A DNA stretch of 64,000 nucleotides from JAPKZH01 sp963715635 (GTDB taxonomy: Bacteria; Acidobacteriota; Aminicenantia; Aminicenantales; UBA4085): positions 2,790,001-2,854,000 of the forward strand of contig OY970261.1 in NCBI GenBank assembly GCA_963715635.1. The letters run 5' to 3'. Of this stretch, positions 42,236 through 52,900 are shown one piece after another. Numbering within the stretch: position 1 is the stretch's first letter; each line of letters opens with the position of its first letter. The translations under genes were made by a program, and so were the position numbers. The notes under the pieces are model-generated. The model was not told the DNA's origin, made no database searches, and saw only the letters and a list, made by a program, of their open reading frames with translations.

Positions 42236-44629
42236 TCAATCCTCGTAGAACCGCCGTTGCGGGCGTTTGTCCTTCTCGTTGACCGAGTTGGCATCCAGAG
42301 CCCACATACCCCGGCCGTGCGTAGCGACGACGACGATATTGTCGCGCGGATGGATGATCAGGTCATGGACGTAGGCCGATGGCAGGTTGCCGCCGAGCAC
42401 GTTCCAGGTCTGGCCGCCGTCTTTGCTGACATAGACCCCGATATCCGTTCCGACATAAAGGATATTTCGGTCCACCGGGTCCTCGCGGATGACGTTGACG
42501 GGACCGAGCGGAATGCCTTTGGAGATATCCACCCAGGTCTTGCCGTAATCCGTCGATTTCCAGACATAGGGGGCAAAGTCGTCATCGCGCTTGCCGTTCT
42601 GCGCCATGTACACCGTGCCCTCCGCATATTGCGACGCGACGAGCCTCGACACCCACTTTTGAAAAGGCAGCCCGGCCACGATTTCTTCCCATTTCTTTCC
42701 TCCGTCCTTGGTCACCCAGACTCTGCCGTCGTCCGTTCCGACATAGACCAGTCCGAATCGCCGTGGCGATTCAGAAATAGCGAAGATCGTGTGGTACGGG
42801 ATATCGCCCATTTCTGTCGGCGTATTGTAGGTCAGGTCCGGGCTGATCTTTTCCCAGATGTCTCCCCGATCCAGAGAGCGGAAGAGATATTGCATGCCGT
42901 GGTAAAGGATATTCGGGTTGTGGGGCGAAAGGATGAACGCCGCCAGCCACTGCCCGCGGAGTTTCTCGTCCAGGCTCGGCTTGAGCAGAAGGCGGTAGCT
43001 TGTTCTTCCGGCAGCGCTATATTCCGTCCTGGTGATGGTGCCGTAAAAACCGGCCGAATAGACGATATTCGGGTTGGTCGGGTCGATGGCCTGGTTCGAG
43101 CCTTCGCCGCCCGGCGCTCCTTCGAACCTCTGGGTCGGGATCTTGTCCCGGCCCCGGCTCAGATCCACGGGCGCCCGGAAGCTGCCGTGATCCTGCATCG
43201 AGCCATAGACTTTAAACGGCGTGGCCATGTCATAATTGATATTGAAGAACTGACAGACGGGGAGGTTGTCCGAAAAATGCCGCCAGGTCTTGCCTTTGTC
43301 ATAGGATACGGCCAGGCCTTGGTCAAAGCCGTTGATCAAATAATTGGAATTATCGGGATCGATCCAGAGGGCGTGGTGATCGCCGCCCGGCGAACGTAAT
43401 GACTGAAAGGTCTTGCCGCCGTCATACGACACGTTGAGGCCGAGCCCCATGGTATAGACCGTGTTTTCATCGTTGGGGTCAACGCGGATCTGGCCGAACA
43501 CCCAACCGTACGTGCCGGAATGCCGCTCCATGCGTTGTTTCATCTCCGGAGTCAGGGGGCAGACCAATTTCCACGAATCGCCCTTATCGTCCGAACGATA
43601 GACCGTGGCGCCCTTGATGAAACCGGCCGAGGGCAAACCGTAGGCATCCGTTCGCTCCTCAGCGGTGGCTTCGCGCGCCTTCTCGTAATTATCGACGAAT
43701 GCATAGAGGACGTTCGGTTTGGTCAGACAAATGTCGATCCCTATCCGGCCGCGGAACTTGGCTTCCGGCAAACCATTGTTGACGGGTCGCCAGGTTTTTC
43801 CGGCGTCTGTTGTCTTGTAAATCCCGCTTCCGCCCGAGGACGCTTCATTGCGCGGGTCGTTCCATCTTTTGCGCATTCGCTGCCACGTGGCCGCATAGAG
43901 GGTGTCGTTGTCCTTGGGGTCCATTCTGAGGTCGATGGCGCCGGTTTCGTCATTGACAAAGAGAATTTTTTCCCAGTTCTTGCCGCCGTCCACTGTCTTG
44001 AAAACGCCCCGCTCGGGGTTCATCGTCCACTCGTGGCCGGAGGCGGCGACATAGACAACGTCCGGGTTTTTTGGGTGGACTACGATCCTGGCGATTGTGT
44101 TCGTCCCGGCCAGGCCCATGTGCTGCCAAGTTTTCCCGCCGTCCGTGGACTTGTAGATGCCCGTGCCGGACTGCGAGCTGCGGAAAATGTTGGCCTCGCC
44201 GGTCCCGACCCAGATGATTTTCTGGTCGGATGGGGCCAGAGCAAGATTGCCGATCGCGGTTGAAGGACCCTGCTCGAAAATCGGCTCCCAGGTTGTCCCT
44301 TCGTTTCCAGTCTTCCAAACGCCGCCGGAGGCCGTGCCGACATACATCGTGTAATTTTTTCCTTTCGGCGCGACGACGACAACATCGGTGCAGCGGCCGC
44401 TGACGTTGATCGGCCCCAGGAACTGCCATGCCAGATCCTTGAACTTGGAATTGTTTTTCATTTCCAGATGCTGGTCGAACCATTTCAAGCGGAGCTCCGG
44501 ATCGGTATTCATGATCCGCTGCGGCTGCGGCTTTTTGGCTTGCTGCGGAAAGGTCCATAGCCCCAGCATCAGTGTGCAGAGCACCAGGAACAAGAAGCGA
44601 GAGCGCAAAGTCTTTTTCAGTGACCTCAT
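42236..44629 (-). CDS. secreted BNR/sortilin-like repeat protein
   Basis: The 797-residue product has a signal peptide (RSRFLFLVLCTLMLGLWTFP) and many BNR/Asp-box repeats (STDGGKTWQ, TVDGGKNWE, SYDGGKTFQ, TKDGGKKWEE, STDYGKTWVD, SKDGGQTWN). This gives a sortilin/VPS10-type beta-propeller, often labelled glycosyl hydrolase, although no sialidase catalytic set can be confirmed. Its C-terminus is ANSVNEKDKRPQRRFYED. Proteins of this class are multiplied in Acidobacteriota-like genomes and are probably secreted or surface-bound. It is divergent from pgsA across the hairpin region. Confidence 0.85.
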   Translation of the reverse strand: MRSLKKTLRSRFLFLVLCTLMLGLWTFPQQAKKPQPQRIMNTDPELRLKWFDQHLEMKNNSKFKDLAWQFLGPINVSGRCTDVVVVAPKGKNYTMYVGTASGGVWKTGNEGTTWEPIFEQGPSTAIGNLALAPSDQKIIWVGTGEANIFRSSQSGTGIYKSTDGGKTWQHMGLAGTNTIARIVVHPKNPDVVYVAASGHEWTMNPERGVFKTVDGGKNWEKILFVNDETGAIDLRMDPKDNDTLYAATWQRMRKRWNDPRNEASSGGSGIYKTTDAGKTWRPVNNGLPEAKFRGRIGIDICLTKPNVLYAFVDNYEKAREATAEERTDAYGLPSAGFIKGATVYRSDDKGDSWKLVCPLTPEMKQRMERHSGTYGWVFGQIRVDPNDENTVYTMGLGLNVSYDGGKTFQSLRSPGGDHHALWIDPDNSNYLINGFDQGLAVSYDKGKTWRHFSDNLPVCQFFNINYDMATPFKVYGSMQDHGSFRAPVDLSRGRDKIPTQRFEGAPGGEGSNQAIDPTNPNIVYSAGFYGTITRTEYSAAGRTSYRLLLKPSLDEKLRGQWLAAFILSPHNPNILYHGMQYLFRSLDRGDIWEKISPDLTYNTPTEMGDIPYHTIFAISESPRRFGLVYVGTDDGRVWVTKDGGKKWEEIVAGLPFQKWVSRLVASQYAEGTVYMAQNGKRDDDFAPYVWKSTDYGKTWVDISKGIPLGPVNVIREDPVDRNILYVGTDIGVYVSKDGGQTWNVLGGNLPSAYVHDLIIHPRDNIVVVATHGRGMWALDANSVNEKDKRPQRRFYED

Positions 44630-44704
44630 CCAGACACCTCCTCAAGAAAATACAGCCCAATTTTATTAAGAAAAACGATTTTATTCAATCGAACAAATGG
44701 GATA

Positions 44705-44964
44705 CCGTCTAAGGGCGGAGCGGATCCTGCTTTTATAGCTGGGCGAAGGGGATGCTGCGTAAAAACCCGTCTGAGGACGGAGCGGGCATGGTTTCTCTCC
44801 GAAGGAGAGAAGAGCGGAGGACGAAGCCGGGCGGATTTTGAGGATTTGTGTATCTGAACACAAATCCTCGGGGATTCCAAAGGGGCATGCCCCTTTGGTC
44901 GCAGGACGAAAGTCCGAGAAGGGGAGGCAGGGAGCGAAGCGAACGTTGGTAGGGGTTTTCCCCT
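44705..44964. other. array of seven hairpins (candidate structured RNA or repeat element)
   Basis: Consecutive perfect or near-perfect stems: 44705-44718 (CCGTC-TAAG-GGCGG, one G-T pair); 44767-44780 (CCGTC-TGAG-GACGG); 44793-44811 (8 bp, loop GAA); 44840-44869 (12 bp, loop ATCTGA); 44877-44898 (22-base palindrome CCAAAGGGGCATGCCCCTTT then GG); 44904-44915 (GGAC-GAAA-GTCC, a GNRA loop on the + strand); 44951-44964 (AGGGG-TTTT-CCCCT). Stems 1 and 2 share the same design with a G-T/A-T change, which looks like covariation. It fills the 435-base gap between the BNR gene and pgsA. No protein-coding frame is credible here. Confidence 0.6.
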
Positions 44965-45064
44965 CCAAAGTGCGCAAGTGGGAAAATCCGCGTGGTTTTG
45001 AGCAGCATACTCTGAGCCCCCCCAATTTGACAAATAAAAACGCAGTATAGTAATCTGAATTTTC

Positions 45065-45613
45065 ATGAATACGCCGAACCTGCTGACCTCGGTCAGGATT
45101 GCCCTCGTCCCGCTCCTCATTGTTTTTCTCCTCTCGGCGTTCAAAGGTCATGAATGGGCGGCCCTTTCGGTTTTTCTGGTGGCTTCCCTCACGGACACCG
45201 TGGATGGATTCTTGGCGCGGCGGAACGACAAGATCACCACGCTCGGCCAGCTCCTCGACCCGATCGCCGATAAGCTCTTGATCACATCGGCCTTGATCTG
45301 CCTTGTCCAATCCCGGGCTGTGGCGGCCTGGATGGCCATCATCATCATCGGACGCGAAATCGCCGTCACGGGCCTGCGGGCCATCGCCGCTTCCAAAGGC
45401 GTGATCGTGCCGGCCTCCTGGCCCGGGAAGGTCAAAATGACGCTGGAGACGATCACCATTTCTTTCCTGATTTTGGGAAAAGAGATCCTGGGCAAGCTCG
45501 TCATCGTCGGGGACATCGGGCTTTGGCTGGTGCTCGCCTCGGCAGTTTATTCCGCGGGCGAATACTTCATCAAATACGGACCGCGCCTGCTCTTCGAGCG
45601 CTCAGAACAGTGA
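45065..45613 (+). CDS. pgsA: CDP-diacylglycerol--glycerol-3-phosphate 3-phosphatidyltransferase
   Basis: The 182-residue membrane protein has the complete CDP-alcohol phosphotransferase motif: D44-x2-D47-G48-x2-A51-R52-x8-G61-x3-D65-x3-D69. It makes phosphatidylglycerophosphate, the precursor of phosphatidylglycerol. No clear ribosome site precedes ATG 45065. A TTGACA (45028-45033) is present but the -10 is poor. The 3' end overlaps fabD by 12 bases in convergent orientation. Confidence 0.94.
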   Translation: MNTPNLLTSVRIALVPLLIVFLLSAFKGHEWAALSVFLVASLTDTVDGFLARRNDKITTLGQLLDPIADKLLITSALICLVQSRAVAAWMAIIIIGREIAVTGLRAIAASKGVIVPASWPGKVKMTLETITISFLILGKEILGKLVIVGDIGLWLVLASAVYSAGEYFIKYGPRLLFERSEQ

Positions 45614-46525
45614 AGCTCTGGTTTTTTCTAAAGAGTCAGGGTCTTCAATATTCCAGGTCGTGAACGGATGCGACCATGACCGTCCAATCCTCTTGATCAA
45701 TCCCGTCAGGACCTTGCCCGTCCCCAGTTCGATAAAGGCATCGATCTTCTCACGGCCGAAGAGCTCCATAGACTTATACCACAGGACAGGCCGGCTGACC
45801 TGCCTCTTTAGAGAATCCCGGGCTTCTTCGCCCGTCCGAATGATCTTGGCATCCACGTTCGTCACGATGGGAAACGTCAGGTCCTTGAATTCCACATTGT
45901 CTAAATCCACGGCCAGCCTTTCTTCGGCACTCTTCATCAGCGCCGTATGAAATGGAGCGCTGACGGGCAGCATCACCGAGCGGGGCGGTTTGGCCGTCTT
46001 CAGGGCTTCTTCGACGGCCTGCTTATGGCCGGCGATGACGAGCTGTTCCTGGCTGTTCCAATTGGCGATCTGGACGACCCCGTCCCGGACCTGGGACACC
46101 GCCCGGCTCAAGTCTTCATAGCTCATGCCGAGGACGGCAGCCATCGCTCCCTGTCCGACGGGCACGGCCTCCTGCATGTACCTGCCCCTTTGATGGACCA
46201 GCCGTATCGCGTCCTCGAAGCGGAGCGAGCTGGCCGCCACGAGCGCCGAATATTCGCCCAGACTATGGCCGGCGGCCATCGCCGGCTCCTTCCCCAGCAG
46301 CTGGAAAGCGATGGTGCTGACCAGGAGAAGGGCGGGCTGGGTGTTCTGCGTCAGGCGCAGCTCCTCGTCCGGTCCCTCAAAACAGAGCCTGGAGATGCTG
46401 TAGCCGAGAATCTCGTCGGCCCGGGCGAACAATTCCCGCGCCAGAGACGAATGTTCAGAAAAGCGTTTTCCCATGCCAACGGCCTGCGAACCCTGTCCGG
46501 GGAACAAGAAAGCGGTGCGGGTCAT
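45602..46525 (-). CDS. fabD: malonyl-CoA:ACP acyltransferase
   Basis: The start is ATG 46525 (MTRTAFLFPGQGSQAVGMG), preceded by AAGGAGG; the frame also extends 9 codons upstream without support. The 307-residue product has the nucleophile S88 in GHSLGEY, the catalytic H193 in SAPFHTALM and the GQGSQ oxyanion loop. It loads malonate onto ACP for fatty-acid synthesis. It overlaps the surA-like gene by ATGA. Its place downstream of envelope-assembly genes, without other fab genes, is unusual. Confidence 0.95.
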   Translation of the reverse strand: MTRTAFLFPGQGSQAVGMGKRFSEHSSLARELFARADEILGYSISRLCFEGPDEELRLTQNTQPALLLVSTIAFQLLGKEPAMAAGHSLGEYSALVAASSLRFEDAIRLVHQRGRYMQEAVPVGQGAMAAVLGMSYEDLSRAVSQVRDGVVQIANWNSQEQLVIAGHKQAVEEALKTAKPPRSVMLPVSAPFHTALMKSAEERLAVDLDNVEFKDLTFPIVTNVDAKIIRTGEEARDSLKRQVSRPVLWYKSMELFGREKIDAFIELGTGKVLTGLIKRIGRSWSHPFTTWNIEDPDSLEKTRASLF

Positions 46526-47196
46526 AAGGCCTCCTTGTATTTTTTTAGGCAATCCGTCCGGATTTCAATCTCGGCCTTCTTCCTCAGATTTTTAATCCAG
46601 AGCGCCACCTGCGCTTCGACCTTGGCTTTCTTGATCTCCGATTCGATCGTACTCAATATTTCGACCATGGGACGAGGCTCCAGGCCCAGCGCTTTTTGCG
46701 CCGGGACATAGCTTTCGGCGTAGTACGCCTCGATTTCCTTCAGGGTGACGGTCGCAGTCTGGACGAATCGACTGAAGATAATGGTTTCGCACATGACCTT
46801 CTCTTCCAGATAGGGCTTGAGGTCATCGACCGCCAGGCCGAAGGCCGCCAGCTCGGCGCGCATCTTTTCCAACCCGAGCCGTCCGACGAGGCTCTGAAAG
46901 GCCTCCTCCACTTTTTCTTTGTCCGCCGGCATCTTTTCCGCGGCAAGGTCGATCACGACTTTCTGGTCGATCATCTTGTTCAAAAGAAAAGACAGACGGT
47001 CCGTCTCCTCGGGTTTCTCCTCAATCGAAAAGACGCCGAACGCGTCAACGACCCGGAGTTCGGTGAGCGTGATGACCTGGGTATTGACGACAGCGACGAT
47101 GCAGTCCACGACCTGGGACTGGCCGGGAGAGGGACAGGGTACAGCAAAGAAGAGACAGCACCCGCCCAGGAAGCCGGCCAGGATCGTTCGTTTCAT
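46522..47196 (-). CDS. SurA-N-like periplasmic chaperone without PPIase domain
   Basis: ATG 47196 gives MKRTILAGFLGGCCLFFAVP as a signal peptide; the upstream in-frame ATG would run into the bamA-like gene and spoil it. The ~224-residue product has the SurA/PpiC N-terminal pattern: VVDCIVAVVNTQVITLTELR, then LLNKMIDQKVVIDLAAEK, and a helical core. A parvulin domain is absent. Such proteins escort outer-membrane proteins to the Bam complex. It lies 10 bases after the bamA/tamA gene, fitting that role. Confidence 0.8.
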   Translation of the reverse strand: MKRTILAGFLGGCCLFFAVPCPSPGQSQVVDCIVAVVNTQVITLTELRVVDAFGVFSIEEKPEETDRLSFLLNKMIDQKVVIDLAAEKMPADKEKVEEAFQSLVGRLGLEKMRAELAAFGLAVDDLKPYLEEKVMCETIIFSRFVQTATVTLKEIEAYYAESYVPAQKALGLEPRPMVEILSTIESEIKKAKVEAQVALWIKNLRKKAEIEIRTDCLKKYKEAL

Positions 47197-47206
47197 ATCG
47201 TTCAGC

Positions 47207-49948
47207 TCAAAAAACATTCCCGATCGTGATAAAGACAAGAGGCTGGGCCAGGCCCGTCGGGGGGTTTAGGTTCCAGCCGAAATCGAGCCTCAGCGGCCCG
47301 AGAGGCGTGCGATAGCGGATACCAATCCCGAGCGCATCTTCAAGGTCGCGAATACTGAAGTCCTTGCGCCTGTAAAAGACATTGCCTTTGTCATAAAAAG
47401 CGACTCCGGAAAGATTGGGCAGGGTCGGAAACAGGGGAAAGCGCAGCTCAAAATTGAGAATAAAGAGCGCTTTCCCTCCAATCGGTTTTAGCGAATTCGC
47501 GTCTCTGGGGCCGAGTTGGTCAAAGGGCTCTCCCCGAAAGCTATTGCTGCCGCCGCCGAAGAATCTTTCATGGATGGGCATCCGCCCAATGCCGAAGCCG
47601 ACACGAGCCGTCAGGTTGAAGTTCCAACGGTTAAAAACAGGAAAAAATTCCTGGAATTTCCCGAACATCTTCAAAAAATCCGATTCCACATTGAACAAAG
47701 GATAAGCCCATTCCGCGACAAGGCTCAGGAAATAACCCTTCTCCGTGTTGAACGGATCGTCGCGGCGGTCCCTGACCAGGCTCTCCGAGATCGATGTCTT
47801 GGAAGAGGGGAAATGCTGCCGGTCGACCTCAGACTCGGCGATATCGAGAAAGTAAAGGGTCGTTTGCGCCCATTGCAGCGTCGTCAACGATACCCAGTTT
47901 TTGCCCAGCGTTTTGATTCCGGTGAAACTGGCCCCTCTCTGGTCATAGCCGTAGCTGACGCGCTCTTCCCGTTCCAGCCAGCCGTTCAGCGCCGTCTGGA
48001 CCGGCAGGCCGAAAAAGTAGGGCTGCTCCCAAGAGATTACGCCCCGCTTTTCGACCAAGCTGAACTGGGTCACAAGGCTGAGCTGGGAGGCGCTGCCGAA
48101 GATGTTGCTCCGGATGAACTCGACCGTCCCGCGAGGGCTGATTCCATTCTTCCAGATCTCCGCATTTTGGGGCGGGTTCTTCGTTTCCAGGCCCACGCCC
48201 AGGCCGATATAATTGCGCTCCCCTTCCCTCAAGCTGAGGATGAGGTTTTCCGAATCCGAAGTCACGGAGATTTCTTCAGCCTTGACCTCGGAGAAGATCC
48301 CCAATTTTTCCAGGTTTCTTCTCGTTTCCAGGATGCGGTCCGCGTACGCCCAATCCCCTTCCTTAACCCGGAGCTCTCTGATGATCGTGTTTCTCCGGGT
48401 CACGACGTTGCCGGCAATCACGATTTTTTCGACCCGGACTCTCCGGCCCTCCTGGATGTCAAAATCCACGTTGAACATATGGGCGCCGGCATTTTCGACC
48501 CGGGCCGAGATTTTCGTCCCCCGCACACCCTGATTGAGATAATAGTTTTCCAGACGCTCGATATCTTTCTGGACGTTGGGCTGAAAATATGGGCCGTCCC
48601 CGACGCTCGTGATCTGGGCCCGAAGCATCTGCGGACTGAAAAGCGCTGCTCCGCTGAGGTCGACCCGGCCGATCTTCTGCTGCGGTCCCTCTTCAATGAG
48701 AAAAACGGCCGTCATGTATTCGTCAATGAGCTTGAAATTCAGGTCGGCCCGGGTCTCATGGAACCCTTTTGTCGCATACAGGTTCTCGATCTGCCTGGGC
48801 ATATCAAAAACCTTTTCTCCGGGGATTCCGCCCAGCAATGGAATATCGGGGCCGATTCCCAACTCGGCTTTGACCTGGGCGGGCGTGAAATAATGAAGGC
48901 CGTCGAACGACGGTCCAAAAATTCTGTATTTTCTGCCGGGATTGACCTCATGGATGATATGGATTTCATCGGGCGATTTCTCGATCGAGGACTTGGCGGA
49001 GGCAAAGATGTAGCCTTGGCTCCTGAGAGAGGACAGGACTCTGGCTTCCGACTGGAGGAGTCCCCATTCCTCGAAAACCCTCTCTTCCCAAATGGGCCTG
49101 ACCAGCGCCTCCGGAACTTTGGCGCCCGTGATTGTCACGATGATGCGTTCGTAAGGAACCACTTCGATGGACAGGGATACGCTCCGGTTGTCCTCGTGAA
49201 AAACCGGGTCGGCCAGGGTCACCTCCGCTCGCGGATATCCGGCCGAAAAGAAATACTCCTTGAGCCGGACGAGGTCCTCCTCCAACTGCCGGGGAATGTA
49301 CAGTTGTCCTTCCTGGCTTGTCATTCTTTTTTTTAAAATTGACGCCGCTACGGAAAGATTTCCCGGGAATTCAATGCTTTGAATGGCATAGCGGGGGCCG
49401 GGAGAAATGTCAAACGCGACATCGACAAGAGGCTCGGTCGGGGCTTTCTCCGCCCGGGCATCGATCTTTGAGTTTAGGAATCCCTCTTTTTTTAGGGCCT
49501 CGGCCAGTTCCTCTTTGGCCCGGCCCACTCGGTCCTCCGAATAAAAGCCTTCCGGGCGCAGCGAATACAAACTCTCTCTCAGCTTCTTTTGAGAGAGTCC
49601 TTTTTCTCCAAGAAACACGATGTTGCGGGTGATGAGCTTTCGGGTCAGGAGGAACGTGAGCTGGACCTCGACCCGGCCTTCTTTGAGGACCTGAACGTCG
49701 GAAAATAACCCCGTTTTAGAAACCTGCTTGATCGTGCTGCTGATTTTCTTCAAAGAATAGGGCTCTCCGGCGGAAATGGGAATCAAGGAAGCGATCTCCG
49801 GCCCTGCCGGAGCTCCGTCCACCTGGACCGAAACGACTGTGATCATGGGGACGGCGTCCTCAGCCGGCACCGCGCCGGACAGAGCCGCCGCAGCCGCCAG
49901 CACTAGGGCCGGAAGCAGCAGCTTAAAACCTTTTGCGAATCTTGGCAT
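47207..49948 (-). CDS. Omp85-family outer-membrane assembly protein (BamA/TamA)
   Basis: The 913-residue product has a signal peptide, five or so POTRA repeats (about 35-510, e.g. AIQSIEFPGNLSVAASILKK, RVEKIVIAGNVVTRRNTIIR) and the 16-strand barrel. The barrel carries the lid-lock loop FFGGGSNSFRG (family GG-x-x-S-V/F-RG) and ends in Phe (FITIGNVF). It inserts outer-membrane proteins. Being next to a TamB homologue points to a TamA-like role, but in phyla with a single Omp85 it could serve as BamA. It overlaps tamB by 26 bases. Confidence 0.92.
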   Translation of the reverse strand: MPRFAKGFKLLLPALVLAAAAALSGAVPAEDAVPMITVVSVQVDGAPAGPEIASLIPISAGEPYSLKKISSTIKQVSKTGLFSDVQVLKEGRVEVQLTFLLTRKLITRNIVFLGEKGLSQKKLRESLYSLRPEGFYSEDRVGRAKEELAEALKKEGFLNSKIDARAEKAPTEPLVDVAFDISPGPRYAIQSIEFPGNLSVAASILKKRMTSQEGQLYIPRQLEEDLVRLKEYFFSAGYPRAEVTLADPVFHEDNRSVSLSIEVVPYERIIVTITGAKVPEALVRPIWEERVFEEWGLLQSEARVLSSLRSQGYIFASAKSSIEKSPDEIHIIHEVNPGRKYRIFGPSFDGLHYFTPAQVKAELGIGPDIPLLGGIPGEKVFDMPRQIENLYATKGFHETRADLNFKLIDEYMTAVFLIEEGPQQKIGRVDLSGAALFSPQMLRAQITSVGDGPYFQPNVQKDIERLENYYLNQGVRGTKISARVENAGAHMFNVDFDIQEGRRVRVEKIVIAGNVVTRRNTIIRELRVKEGDWAYADRILETRRNLEKLGIFSEVKAEEISVTSDSENLILSLREGERNYIGLGVGLETKNPPQNAEIWKNGISPRGTVEFIRSNIFGSASQLSLVTQFSLVEKRGVISWEQPYFFGLPVQTALNGWLEREERVSYGYDQRGASFTGIKTLGKNWVSLTTLQWAQTTLYFLDIAESEVDRQHFPSSKTSISESLVRDRRDDPFNTEKGYFLSLVAEWAYPLFNVESDFLKMFGKFQEFFPVFNRWNFNLTARVGFGIGRMPIHERFFGGGSNSFRGEPFDQLGPRDANSLKPIGGKALFILNFELRFPLFPTLPNLSGVAFYDKGNVFYRRKDFSIRDLEDALGIGIRYRTPLGPLRLDFGWNLNPPTGLAQPLVFITIGNVF

Positions 49949-52900
49949 CGAAGCTTAAACGTCCTCTCTCATCACGCATGCCGACAAGAGAAAAATTGTC
50001 CCTGAACTCCCATTCCATGCGAACAATTTCCTCCCGTTGGGTCGTCAGGTTGGTCGAATACAGCAGGATGATGTTTCTGGAAATTTTCTTGCCGATGGTC
50101 AGCCGGGCCGTCATTTCCGTCGAGGCACCCAGGACAAAAGGATCAATCCGGAATCGGTCAAGGCTGAACAGTTTTTCGGCGCGTTTCTTGGCCTCCTCCG
50201 CGATTTGGAAAGACAGAAGCGATCCCGTGCTGAGCTGGGAGCTTGTGTCATAGGAATACGTCCTTTTAAAGGATTCGCCCAAGGCCAGCAGGGCCAGGAC
50301 ATCTTCCGGGGGCAAGGGCGGGGACGAGGCGAATTCGGGCCGAATATGGTTCACGAGCCCGGACAACGAAAACGTGACTCGGTAGTCCTTGATAAAAGTC
50401 TCTCCCCGGAAATCCAAGTAGGGTTCGACCGCAGTCGGGTTGAAGAAGCTCAATCTGGCCCGCAGGACCCGGAATTTTCTGTCCTGGAAGTTAACGTCTC
50501 CCCTCAATCCCTCGATATCGCCGAGGACAACGGGGGAGCCGACGCTCCCGGCGATGGTCAGGTCAAACCGGCCCTGGATCTTGCCAAGAGAATTCTCGAT
50601 CACAGCGTTATCGTCGGCATGAAGGCGAATGTCCAACGTCAAATCATCGAAGAGACCCGGTTCCTTTTTCGCCTCGATGTACGGCGTCGAAGAGAAGCTG
50701 AATTTTTCCGCAATCTCCCTCCGCCAGGAAAGCTGTTTAATGAGAAAATTCCCGGAAAGGGTAAACCGGCTCTCGTCGCGGAAAAGCCGCAGGGAGCCGT
50801 CGGCCAGGGCGCGCGTCCGCTCCAAGAGCGAGAGGACCATGTCCTTGCCCTCGGCGCGGAGGTCCAGCAATTCCAAGCCGCCTTTGCCGAAGCGGATCTC
50901 TCCTGAGCCGGTCACGGTTCCGCCCCCCAGCTTGCCCTGGAGGGACCTAACCGTAGCCTTGTTGTTCTGGATGAAAACGAGGCCCGTGTAATCCGTCAAG
51001 GCCTGGGCAAATTTCGGAAAAGGAAAAATGGGGCCTTTGAAATCGATCCCGCCGCTGATCTGGGTAGAAGGATAAGGCCCTCTGATCTCGACCAGAAAAT
51101 TGGCCTCTCCCTTTGCCCCGTTCCATGGCACAAAGAGGTCGAAATTGGTCAGCCGGCCTTTGGCGCTGAGAAAAAACGAGTTTTCCGACTGGGGATACGT
51201 AAATGCCAACGAAAAACTATTATCGCCCGGCTGCAGCTTTCCGTCGAGGCTGACATTCAACCTGTTATCGATATAGCTGAGCTCGAGATCGCCCCCCGCT
51301 GTTATGCCCTCAAAAGGGGCGAATTTTAAATCCTTAACCTCGAACCGACCCTTGGCGGAGTCCCGGTCGAGGAGACCTTTGCCTTTCAAGTCGAAGTCAA
51401 GCCTGCCTTCGACACGCGGATAAATGGAGGAAAGACTCACGTTTTTCGTGGTCAGGTCAATATCGAATTGTCCGCTTTTTAGTCCGACCAGGCACGAGCC
51501 GTTCGCCCGCCCCCCATATATTGCCGCTTCAACTTCGGGAAAAGCCAGCGTTTCCGACGCTTGCGTCCAGGCTAGTTTTCCCTTGGCATCTTTGAGGTCC
51601 TGGCCGGCCAGGCTGATTTGCGGTGCCGAAAAACTTCCCTGAACCTGGAGATTTTTGCCCTTGTCCGTGACTTCGATATCTCCGAAAGCGCCACCCTTGA
51701 GCGGAATATGAATGTTGAGGGACGGAAGAATTTTTTCGACGCGGCCTTCGTCCAAATGGATTTTTACATCCAGGTCCTGGGGCCTGGAGACAAGGCGGAT
51801 ATTCCCTTTCATGTCCGGATCGGTGATGTTAAACAATCCCGTCAGCTCTCCCTTGGCGATCTCAGCCAGGCCGCTCACGGACGCCGCGTTAAACTTGTCG
51901 AAGCCTCCGGGCGTCAGGGAAAAATCGGCCTTGATCTGTGGAGATCGATATTCTCCGAGGATTTTGATCTCCGCCGTCCCCTGTCCCCGGATCTCCGGAA
52001 ACGCGAGGTTTTCCTTCAGGAGCAGCGAGGTAAATTCACGGCCCTGTTTGACGTCGCTGACATCGCCCCGGAGGGTGACCTGGACGGTTTTTCCGATGTC
52101 AATAGCACCCTGAACGTCCAGCACGGCAAAGCTCGATTCGAGCTTTTGGGAAGTGAAAGAGATCGCTTTTTTCCCGTCCCAATGGAAATCCGCGGCGCCC
52201 CGGAAGGGAAACTTGTCGGGAGCCATGACGGCCGACAAGTCATCTTCGAACTGCGCCTGAGCATGAAGCCGGCCCTTCTCAATGGCAAAACTCCCCGTCA
52301 CCGGCGAACTCACCGGCCAGGGCAATGAAACATATTTAATGATCGGGTCCAAGTGAAAGTTCCTGGCTCTGCCTTCGACCTTTCCTTCCTTGAAGGTGAT
52401 ATCCATAAACTCTTTAGGAGAGGGCCTCCTCTGCATCGCCAACTCGACCCTCCCGCCGCCCTGCCCTCCGATGGCAACTTTGGCTTCGACATTTCCGAGT
52501 ACGATTTTATTTAAAATGAAGTCGCTGCTGGAAAGGTCGGCTTGAAAAGAGATTTCGCCCTTCTTCTGGCTCAGCGTGCCCTTCCCTTCCACGGTTCCGG
52601 CCCAGTCGAAAGGCAGGTTAAAAATATCCGCCACCAGTCCCGCCTGCCCCCGGAGGCCGGCCCGGATCTCAAGCTCCGGCTCTTCGGGGTTTGACAATAC
52701 ACCGTTGCCCTTGATGATGAAGCCTTGGCCATACGCTTGAATCTTATTCAGGGCGATCGTTTTTCCTTTTCCCTCCAAGGAAAGGCTGGCCTTTCCGGTC
52801 AGGGGATAGTCGAGGGAATTCAACAGCAGGGAAATGTCATTCGACTCGGCGCGCAAAACCAGACGGTCCTGAGTCTGCCGGAAATAGGCTTTGATGGCAT

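Noticed and set aside
44681..45310. Long minus-strand frames through the hairpin region (for example GFVLRSSLLRRETMPAPSSD)
   Set aside because: They cover the palindromes and part of pgsA antisense; composition and lack of start signals indicate non-coding DNA.
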